From positions 606,240,709 to 606,271,708 of the forward strand of contig NC_081413.1 in assembly GCF_030272615.1 (NCBI RefSeq): DNA of 31,000 nt, in the 5' to 3' direction. Positions 10,641 to 19,500 of the stretch are shown piece by piece (the first letter of the stretch is position 1; each line of letters begins with the position of its first letter). The notes beneath the pieces were generated by a model. It did not search any database, was not told the DNA's origin, and worked only from the letters and a program-made list of their open reading frames with translations. The DNA comes from Cryptomeria japonica (lineage: Eukaryota > Streptophyta > Pinopsida > Cupressales > Cupressaceae). Made by a program: the position numbers and the translations under genes.

Positions 10641-11452
10641 TGTATATGGTGAAAATGGATAGCAATAAACAACAATATTGAAAGACTAAAATGGATTCAA
10701 CCACCAAACCCTAGCCTAACAACTAAAATGGATTCAACCACCAAACCCTAGCCTAACAATGAAGAAAGATCCACCATAACATATGGAGATAACCTAAGAC
10801 AATGCAAAATAACTCAAAAATCACAAAGATTATACCATCACATGTCCACTAGGGTTTTGATCTCCATTCTTCCTATCTCCATTGATCTTGTTTGATATGC
10901 TTGCTCTCAGATTTTTGTATGCACAAGAGCTCAACAAAGAACGGAATGTGATTGCAAGTAGGATCGTAGTGTAGCCAAGTACCCCAAAATTAGTCATTAG
11001 GGTTTGGTAATGAAGAAAGCATCTCCTTAAATAGAAGACACAATAAGAAATGGAGGGTTAAGATTGAGAGGTGTAAAAAGAGAGGTCGGCTAGGATTAGA
11101 GGGTAGGTATAAGAAATACCAAAATAATGAAAGAGGTAGGTAGTGTAGGAAATAAGAGATGAATGACATGTGTCATGTGTAGAAAAGGTTAATGAATTAA
11201 TTAAATAAATAAAGATTTATTTAATTAATAGAAGAAGTAGGACAATTAAATAAATAAAATATTTATTTAATTTAGGAAAGGGATAATTTAAATAAATAAA
11301 TGTATTTATTTAAATGAGAAATAAGGCTAGAAGAGGATAAATGAATTAATTAAATAAATAAAGATTTATTTAATTAATAGAAGAATTAGGCTTAGATAAT
11401 TAAATAAATAAAATATTTATTTAATTAGACATGACAATTTTGGGTGTCTACA
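10641..11452 (-). repeat. 3' LTR of element B (812 bp)
   Basis: Reverse-oriented LTR from TGTATATGGTG to GGGTGTCTACA. A TATA-like CCTTAAATA (minus strand TATTTAAGG) lies at 11025-11033. It differs from the 5' LTR by substitutions near 10764, 10802 and 11019 and by an extra 37 bp. Confidence 0.93.
10685..10757. repeat. 37-bp tandem duplication in the 3' LTR of B
   Basis: ACTAAAATGGATTCAACC... starts at 10685 and again at 10722; the 36 bp following each start are identical. The 5' LTR has one copy. It arose after insertion, or was not shared through reverse transcription. Confidence 0.9.
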
Positions 11453-11466
11453 TTTTGCCCCTCTTT
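11453..11466 (-). promoter_or_regulatory. Polypurine tract of element B
   Basis: The plus strand reads TTTTGCCCCTCTTT, that is AAAGAGGGGCAAAA on the element strand, abutting the 3' LTR. It is identical to the tracts of A and C. Confidence 0.85.
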
Positions 11467-11551
11467 GAGACAATGCGGCTTGTCGCGTTGTTTCAAAGAA
11501 GATAAGATGAACTGATACAGAGTTGCCCCAGGATGGGAATGATATGCCCCC

Positions 11552-11600
11552 TCGAGAGATTGGAGGAAAAAGTCTAGAAAGATTGCAGACAATCTCTCGA
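11552..11600 (-). other. Conserved inverted repeat near the PPT (B)
   Basis: TCGAGAGATTG (11552-11562) and CAATCTCTCGA (11590-11600) form a perfect 11-bp stem with a 27-base loop. Equivalent stems are at 2407-2457 (C) and 30822-30864 (A). Confidence 0.6.
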
Positions 11601-11698
11601 TAAGAAAGATGGGATAGAATGGACTGGTTGGATAAAGTGACAAAGTCACGGGATGAGGAAGACTGACTCGGGAAATGAGGGCGAGGGCTAGGGTAGGC

Positions 11699-11705
11699 TA
11701 TAAGA
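11699..11705 (+). promoter_or_regulatory. TATA box of the B antisense gene
   Basis: TATAAGA in the context GGCTATAAGATAGACCA, 98 bp before the ATG at 11797. The same box and spacing occur in C. It lies about 250 bp inside the 3' LTR and drives the strand opposite to gag-pol. Confidence 0.6.
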
Positions 11706-11796
11706 TAGACCACGGGCAAAAGACATCCCCATTGTCATTCACACCCTTACGAGATCACAGTGCAGAGCGAGAAAAGAGCAGCAGCAGTCAGCAGCG

Positions 11797-14620
11797 ATGG
11801 CATTCGTTCATAGATTCGACCGTGTCTGCCGATTCCAGCGACCAGCCGATGCAGGAGAGCCGGTAAGTACCCGAAAACCTCCTCGTACTTTCACGCATTT
11901 CGAGTTTTGTCATAAATGCATGTTTTAGGAGCAATAAATGCGTTAGAAATAGGGTAGTTTAAAAGTGCAAAAACGCGCAACCACGTCTGTGTCAGCGCCA
12001 GGCGCGTCTGTGTCGGGTCCAGGCGCGTCTGTGCCTGGAACCGCGTTTGTGTTGAATGCGGACGCGTTTGTGAAATGTAGTAGCGTCTGTGCTTTTGAAT
12101 AGCGTTTATGTCATGCAGGGACGTCTGTGTTCCCTGGTCGCGTCTGTGTCTGGCATAGGCACGTTTGTGTTCAGAAAGCGCGTCTGTGTTGCAGAGGCGC
12201 GTTTATGCAGTCTATAAGCGCGTTTATGAGTTAAAAGCGCGTGTGTGTTGAAAAAGTGCGTTTGTGTGTTTAAATGCATGGTTTTAGTCCTTTAGGTCAA
12301 ATCGGCAGTTCTGTGATGAACATACGCTGTCGATTGGATAAGCTGCTAAGAGGATACACTCAAGCAGGTCCTCTAGGAAGATTAGGATAGATCAAGGCAC
12401 TTTGTGATGAACAGGGAGCACCAGGATATGCAGCACTTTGTGATGAACAGGGAGTGCGAATGTGAGTGACACTTTGTGATGAACAGGGAATGTCACACAC
12501 GTAGTACTTTGTGATGAACAGTGAGCACTACTAGGATAAATAGCAACACTTTGTGATGAACAGTGAGTGTCACTAGGGTAGATAGCCATATGCATTTGGG
12601 TAGCAAGTAGCATTTTGTGATAAACAGTGAATGCCACGATAACTGACAAGATTGATTTGCTTGACTGCAGGAGTATTTGCCGATGTTGGAGTCACGGGAG
12701 AGATTCCCATCGACTCAGAGACTGCGACCAGAGTTGTCGATCCAGGACATGATTTCCATTGAGGAGATGGGTCTCACATATATGCTCTATGTGCCCGAGT
12801 TTCGGGCAAACATGGGGTTGCTGACTGCACTGGCCGAGAGATGGCACTCAGAGACATGCACGTTTCACCTGCCGATGGGTGAGATGACAGTGACACTGGA
12901 GGATGAATACAGGATATTACATGTTCCCATTGATGGAGAGTTGATCCCCTACGACCGTGACGGTGACAGGGAGGCCTTGAGACGGGTCTTTCAGGATCCT
13001 GAGTTGGAGATGCGAGCAGGCCATGTAGCCTGGGACACCATGACTGCCACAGGATTAGCATTGCCGGCAGTTGTTGGGGGAGTTATCAGTGGATACCTGT
13101 GTCCAGACAGGGCCACACGAGGATTGGCAGTGGGCTGGGGAGGGGCCTTGGAGACGCTGATGGCAGAGCACACTAGGTATGCATGGGGGCCATGTGTCCT
13201 AACACATTTGTATTATGAGCTGCATCAGTTTGTATACCACGGATCAGTGGGGCTGGGCTGCGGTGTGACTCTATTGCAGGTGTGGGCCTATGAGCACCTT
13301 CCAGTGACGAGGCCGATTCATTTCAGAGGCAGAGGACAGGGACAGAGTTTTGTTCATTTGTATGCCATGATCACATCCCAGCCTCGGATTGGGAGATTGG
13401 AGCACTGGAGGAGAGTCATTGATGACATTGATATGGTGATCTGGAGGCCGTACCTGGGGTGCGAGGAGTGGGGTGACGATGCACTGGAGCTGCCCTACAC
13501 CTTCCGGAGCAGGTACCTGATTGGGCGGACGCCCTATATATTAGAGAGACAGCTGGTGGACCGGGTATGCAGGCAGTATGGCCGGATTCAGAGGATGCCC
13601 CGAGGCTCGGGTATGTATGCCCGTACTGTTAGAGATCAGGTGCAGTTTGGCCCACTGCTATCTTATGATCAGGCAGTGATGCAGCTAGCGGAGATGATGC
13701 CGATGCCATGGGACATGTGGCCAGAGGTAGATGATGCAGGGATGGACGCAGAGTACTCTGCGTACTGGGCAGAGCATCCATTTCCTAGGTTGACAGATCC
13801 AGCAGAGCCAGTGGATGGAGAGGGTGGAGGAGATGATGATGAGGGAGGAGGGGATGCAGGTAGGGGCCGGCTGAGGCGGAGGGGAGTGGTGGGAGAGAGA
13901 CGGGTAGCACCTCGGAGGGAGGGAGGTCAGGAGAGAGCAGCTCCAGTGGTGAGAGGACGGGGTGGACTGCCCCTACAGGTGCCAGCAGCACAGGGTCCCA
14001 GAGAGGGACAGAGACCGGTGCAGCCAGAGGGACAGAGACAGGTATAGCCACAGGTACCTATACAGGCACAGGGACAGGTGCAGGCAGGGGCACAGGGACA
14101 GGCACCTGTAGAGGAGGAGCCACAGGCAGGGACGAAGAGCGGAGACTCCGAGGAGGATGAGGTGGTGAGGCTGCGGGAGATCTGCCAGGGCCAGGCAGAT
14201 GAGATTGAGGATTTGGTTCGAGAGAGGAACCACCTCAGGATCAGGGTCCGAGATACAGAGCGGGAGAGGGATCAGGCCATCCAGAGATATACTGAGGCCG
14301 AGACAGCTCTGAGGGCAGGTAGGCGGGCAGCAGAGGATGCAGGGGTAGGCTACGCCTATGTTTTGCGAGCTGGAGAGGAGATCGCCTACTGGAGGGATCT
14401 ATATTATGCAGCCGTGCCAGCAGAGCAGCGGGCTAGGAGCTTCCAGAGGTCGTCGCGCACAGCGACGGCTACGGGAGGGAGCCGCAGGAGACAGGCATCC
14501 AGCGGTGGGGTTATGGGGCCTCCACCACCACCAGAGGGACAAGGGGATCCTGGGGCGGGTCCATCTATAGCTCAGACTCCGTCGAGGCGCGGCGGCTCCG
14601 AGGGAGGGAGTTCCTCATAG
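11797..14620 (+). CDS. Antisense two-exon plant mobile domain protein gene of element B (one internal TAG)
   Basis: Exon 1 is 11797-11862 (22 codons, MAFVHRFDRV...) ending at GTAAGT. The intron is 11863-12670. Exon 2 is 12671-14620, starting GAGTATTTGCC after TTGACTGCAG, in phase 0. The product would be about 670 residues. The PMD (aminotransferase-like family, kin of Arabidopsis MAIN/MAIL1) covers roughly residues 45-395: FRANMGLLTALAERW, FHLPMGEMTVTLEDEYRIL, IDGELIPYD, WGGALETLM, IWRPYLGCEEW. A Gly/Arg/Gln/Pro-rich linker follows, with an in-frame TAG at 14045-14047 (probably from CAG) near residue 481. Last come a charged coiled coil (about 515-578) and a Ser/Gly tail. The gene lies between pol and the 3' LTR on the opposite strand, as additional ORFs do in Grande-type elements. 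Splicing is predicted from sequence and from the matching C copy; function is unknown, and an effect on silencing is conceivable. Confidence 0.75.
11984..12266 (+). repeat. Array of 15 CGYSTNTRTG-type units
   Basis: The core CGTCTGTG or CGTTTGTG recurs fifteen times. The fourteen start-to-start distances are 21,21,18,21,19,19,19,19,21,19,19,21,19 and 19 bp. Cores are preceded by GCG in most units. The spacer sequence varies while the core is kept. Confidence 0.9.
12398..12637 (+). repeat. Six CACTTTGTGATGAACAG units
   Basis: CACTTTGTGATGAACAG followed by KGAGYG, spaced about 35 to 65 bp, each ending in a short complement of its start (CACT...AGTG). Present also in C at 1605-1813. Confidence 0.88.
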
Positions 14621-15391
14621 CTATAGTGGGCTCCCATTGTATCAGTAGATGTATCATTGTTGTATTGTAGACACCTGCGGGTGATTCTTTTGTAGCCATA
14701 TGATTCTTTTGACATCATTGTATTATGACACATTTGATTGATTATATATATGAGATGATTCATCTTTTGCGGCAGCTATATGCATGTGTACCTTATGTGA
14801 TGAGATGTTCTTATGTGATGCATGTTTTATGATATGGATGCTTATATGATGCCATGCAATATACTTTTGTTCTTTTATGTTGTATATGTGATGCATGATG
14901 CGAATGAAAATGTATGTGATGCAAATGATTATTTACATAATGAAAATGTGAGATGTGCTAACATGTGTTGTATGCAGGATGTGATGCAATTATAATATCT
15001 ATATGTATGAAATGCTTATATGTGGTGATGCAGGTGCAACTATATGAAATGCAAATGTTTTTGGTGTGTCATTATACTCAGTCATGTGATAGCGGGCTAC
15101 GCGGACTCGAGAAGGACAATGGAAGTCAATCAAGAAAGGGGGATGGAAGACAGAAGATATGAACGTGAAAGAGCTTCTTGTGCGTTATCATCATTGAGCT
15201 TTATTATGGCAGAATAGGTTATGACAATCGAGGCATATGTTCGGCCCAGAAAGTCATTGTACCTGTTTGCATGGAGATAAGACAGTCACAAACAAGGAAT
15301 GCCCCAGTTCATACTAGACTCACAGTGTCCTCATATCCTTGGACAAGTCATAGCATTACTAAAAGACAATCCACAGACAGCAAATGCAAAT
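14621..15391 (+). other. Downstream of the B antisense gene
   Basis: Likely the 3' untranslated part of the antisense transcript to about 15060: AT-rich with many ATGCAAATG and TGATGCA words. From about 15080 it merges into the post-pol region shared with C and A (for example the inverted match of TAATAAAGCTC at about 15200). No coding region is supported. Confidence 0.5.
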
Positions 15392-15490
15392 AGGTGACGA
15401 TACCCCATCCTCGCCTTTCTAGTCAAAGACATCCTGGAGATAGAATCTCTAGTCAAAGACATCCCGGAAAAGCTAAAAGACATGTCACCA
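15392..15490 (-). other. Conserved post-pol block (B copy)
   Basis: Inverted counterpart of 83-180 in C, with the same GGTGAC/GTCACC ends and the same two internal CCxGGATGTCTTTGACTAGA units. Confidence 0.7.
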
Positions 15491-16100
15491 AAAAGATAAA
15501 ACCAAAAGAAAACCAAGACTCGACACCCACATCCACTGTAGTCCTCAAGTTTGTGTCTCTTGTCACTTGTTTAAGTCAAATTTTGATTGTGGTCACAATG
15601 TTCACTTTCACAAAAAGGATAGATAGCACTGAACCATATGTTGTCTGAGTCTGTTAAAAGATTTGATTTTGTTGAAGCCCATTGTTGCTGCTGTGTCTCC
15701 TTGGAAACTGACTGAATCCATGAAACGGATACCTTATTGTGGAGAAGATGGAACTTTATTGCGGATCTGCGATGCAAAATGTTGCTTTATTGCGAATTGT
15801 GCGCGGATAGACTGAAGAGAGCTGAAAGAAACTGTATTCCTCGAAACATGTGATGTTCTCAGTTCCACACCCATTACTAGACGTAGGAATTTTGCCTTAG
15901 CCACAGATAGGATCTGATTTATTATGGATGGAAAGGGAGTGAAAAGGGAGGGTTATGGATGGCTAACCAATCTTAGGTAGATCAATAACAAGCCATGATG
16001 GGAATGGGTACGTTTATTATGAGTGAATAGGTTGTGAGTGCGTGCGAAGTGAAAGAATGAAAGGGAATCCTGAAAGAGGGAGGAGCAAAGTCCCTACGCA
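15491..16100. other. Post-pol spacer of element B
   Basis: Matches the first 82 bases of the window in inverted orientation up to about 15572. Beyond that I see no gene, repeat or recognised motif. Confidence 0.5.
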
Positions 16101-16101
16101 T

Positions 16102-16248
16102 GGCGCTGGTGACCCAGTTTTCACCATGGTACTTGCCCAGGGCGCCACCGAAGTGGTTTTCACCGTTGGACGAAATTATTTCTCTTTACTTTTTTGGATT
16201 TTGCAATTTTTTTGTTGTCACAAGGCGCCTGTTTGCCAGGTTTTCACC
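16102..16248 (-). repeat. GGTGAAAA/GGCGCC triple module after pol (B)
   Basis: Three roughly 24-bp units on the minus strand, each beginning GGTGAAAAC and ending GGCGCC or AGCGCC (16248-16224, 16164-16141, 16125-16102). The last is preceded by GGGCAAGTACCAT, as in element A. Between the end of pol and this module the element strand is A-rich. Confidence 0.75.
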
Positions 16249-16340
16249 AAGTAACGGTTTTTTTGTTTTTATAATTTTTTTTGTATTTTTGAATTTTTTT
16301 GATTTTTTTGTATTTTTGCATTAGGATACTCAAAAAGAGC

Positions 16341-16586
16341 TTATGTGTAGAACCTGCGAAGGTGCATGCTGTTGATAGGATCCTCCAAGGATTCACCTTC
16401 TGTAGTAGAGAGCTGATATGCCCCAGATCCATATACTGCTGTGATGATGTAAGGACCAAGCCAGTTGGGTTCAAATTTGCCCTTCTTTTCTCTATCTTGC
16501 TGATTCTTGGGGTTCTCTCTGAGGACTAAGTCACCTACCTCAAATGTGCGAGGCTTGACCTTGTGATTGTAACTGCGACTCATTCA
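16341..16586 (-). CDS. Element B integrase C-terminal part (after the second TGA)
   Basis: The last 80 codons of the pol frame, in phase with the frame upstream and separated from it only by TGA at 16586-16584. It carries the GPY/F-type integrase tail: FEVGDLVLRENPKNQQ, FEPNWLGPYIITAVYGS and a terminal HLRRFYT before TAA. In element A the same position reads CGC, so the TGA probably arose by a C-to-T change at a CpG. No chromodomain follows. Confidence 0.85.
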
Positions 16587-19500
16587 TTGTTGGTAAGCCT
16601 TGAGATGATTAAAAGCAGTGTGTCGTCGTTCCTCCAGCAGTTCTAGTTCTTGTAGGCGAGAGACCCTGTAGTCTTCATCGTTGATTATGTTTCTCAAGGA
16701 GACCCGTAAAGAAGGTAACTCGACCTCAATAGGCAAGATGGCTTCAGCACCGTAGACAAGTGAGTAAGGTGTAGCTCCTGTAGGTGTGCGGACATTGGTA
16801 CGATAGGCCCAAAGTGCGGGATTGAGTTGGACATGCCAGTTACGGCCAGCGTCGTCGACTGTCTTTTTAAGTATTTTGAGAATTGTTTTGTTAGACGCCT
16901 CAGCTTGGCCATTACCTTGGGGGTAATATGGTGTGGAGAAACGATGAGAGATATGGAATCGCTCACAGAGTTCACGAACATCCTGGTTCTTGAAAGGACG
17001 CCCGTTGTCAGTGATAATGGAAGTAGGAATCCCGTATCGGCAAATGATGTAGTTCAGGATGAACGTAGCGATTTGTTTCCCAGTAACTTGCGTGAGAGGC
17101 ACGGCTTCAATCCACTTTGTGAAATACTCTGTGGCTGTGATAATGAATTTATGTCCGTTGGAAGAAGGAGGGTGAATCTTGCCTATGAGATCGAGTCCCC
17201 ACTGACAAAAGGGCCAAGGAGATGCAAGTGGCTGTAGTTCTTGTGCTGGTGCGTGTATGAGGTCTCCATGAATTTGACACTGCTTACACTTCTTGACAAA
17301 CTGATATGCATCTTTTTCCATAGTAGGCCAGTAGTATCCAGTCCTGATGAGTTTCTTGGCCAAGGTAGGACCACTAGTATGCGGATCACATATCCCTTCG
17401 TGCACTTCTCGTAACGCAATCTGAGCTTCGTCACTCTCTAAACATCTAAGGAGGGTGCCATCTAGACCTCGTCGGTATAGGATATCAGCTAGGATAACGT
17501 ATCGGGAGGATTGGCGGATGAAAGTGCGGCGTTGGTTGTTCGATAAATCGGGAGGTAAGATGTTGTCGCGAAGGTATGTGAATATGGAACCATATAACTG
17601 GGATTCAGGACCAACAACGCATATCATTTCCGTGAGAGTGATCTCATATGACGGAATCAGCAGGTTGTCAACCAGGAACTCATAACAGGTCTCATTTTGC
17701 GGTAGGTCAATGAGTGAAGCAATTGTAGCCATGGCATCAGCAGCGCGATTCTGTTCTCTTGGTATCTGCTCAAACTCTATCTTTGCAAAGTGTTGTTTCA
17801 GATCATCTACCAGTTGTTTGTAAGGCATTAGCTTTTCATCTTTTGTTTGATAATCATCAGCTGCTTGACGGATGACAAGTTGAGAATCGCCAAAAACACG
17901 AAGTTCCTGGATCTTCCACTGAACTGCAATTCTTAACCCAGTTGTTAATGCCTCGTATTCCGCTATATTATTGGTACAAGGAAATGATAAGCGGTATGAC
18001 TTTGGTATAGAATCGCCTTGGGGAGTTATAAAGAGTATACCCGCTCCTGCCCCGTGCTGTGTGTATGAGCCATCAAAGTATAGTTGCCATGGCTTTGCAG
18101 GTGATATTGTTAGAATGGACTCATCTGGAAATTCTGACTGTAGAGGAACATCATCTATCATGGGAGCATCTGCCAGTTGATCTGCAATGGCTTGTCCTTT
18201 TATGGCTTTTCTGTCCACGTATTCAATGTCGAATTCACTCAAAATCATTACCCACTTGGCCAGTCGCCCAGTAAGTGTAGCTTTGTTGAGCAGATATTTT
18301 AGTGGATCAATTCTGGCAATCAACTTGGTCTTGTGAGTGAGCATATAATGTCGTAATTTTTGTGAAGCGAAGACCACAGCGAGACATGCACGCTCAATTG
18401 GTGTGTAGTTCAGCTCATATCCCACCAATGTGCGACTGATATAGTAGACTGCTTTTTCCTTGCCGTCAGATATTTGCTGTGCTAGTAGTGCCCCCAGTGC
18501 TGTTGGAGTAGCTGATATGTAAAGTAGCAATGGTTGATTCGGAATTGGTGGCATCAAAACTGGCGGGTTCAAAAGATAGTCTTTAAGTGCCTGAAAAGCC
18601 TGTTGACAGTTCTCGTCCCATTTGAACTTAATGTTTTTGTGTAGCAGGTGCTGGAAAGGATTACACTTATCTGCAAGTTGTGCTATGAATCTTCGTATGG
18701 ACTGGAGTCTCCCTTGTAAAGACCGAAGTTGACTGATATTCTTGGGTGGCGGCATGTCCAAGATAGCCTTGACTTTTGCTGGATCCGCTTCTATTCCTCT
18801 TTTAGACACAATGAATCCTAGGAGCTTCCCGGAGGTTACTCCAAAGACACATTTCTTTGGGTTTAATCTTACCTTGTATTTTTCCAGCCTATCAAAAGCA
18901 ACTGAAAGTATGTCCAAGTGTGTATTTCTGTCTATTGATTTAACCAAAAGGTCGTCGACATAATCTTCCACCTTTACATGCATGAGATCATGGAAGATAG
19001 TAGTCATGGCTCGTTGATATGTGGCACCTGCATTTTTCAGCCCAAAGGGCATGACATTCCAGCAGAAGGTTCCCCATGGACAAGTGAATGATGTTTTATG
19101 TTGATCTTCAGGTGCAATCCTGATCTGATTATATCCAGAGAATCCGTCCATTAAAGATAACATCTCATGGCCTGCTGTGAGATCAACAATTAAATCAATG
19201 TTTGGTAATGGGAAATCGTCCTTCGGGCAAGCCTTGTTGATATCCCTGAAGTCTGTACATATTCGGATGCTGCGATCTGGTTTGCTAACAGGTACTAAGT
19301 TGGAAATCCATTCGGGATAATCAATTGGGCGTATGAATCTGACATCTAGTAATTTCTCCAGCTCTGCCTTGACTAGCAATGCCACCTGTGGATGCATTTT
19401 TCTCAATTTCTGTTTTACTGGTTTTGCCCCCGGTTTGACTGTTAAATGATGCATTACTAAGTCGGGGTCTAGTCCAGGCATATCAGCATAAGACCATGCG

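Larger units (their letters stand above)
11863..12670 (+). other. Intron of the B antisense gene, repeat-filled
   Basis: 808 bp between GTAAGT and TTGACTGCAG. It holds the CGCGTCTGTG array (11984-12266), a diverged TGATGAACA unit near 12315, and six TGATGAACAG units (12398-12637). The C intron has the same order with a shorter first array. In the B frame a TGA (12662-12664) lies just upstream of exon 2, so reading through without splicing would fail. Confidence 0.7.

Noticed and set aside
11984-12637. CRISPR-like appearance (short repeats, variable spacers)
   Set aside because: Plant retrotransposon context, degenerate cores, 10-bp spacers and no cas genes.
12677-14047. Host PMD gene captured between elements
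   Set aside because: It lies inside B between pol and PPT, and C has a matching copy at the same place, so it belongs to the element family.
16299-16529. Plus-strand frames opposite the end of B pol
   Set aside because: Shadow frames of the pol coding sequence without family similarity.
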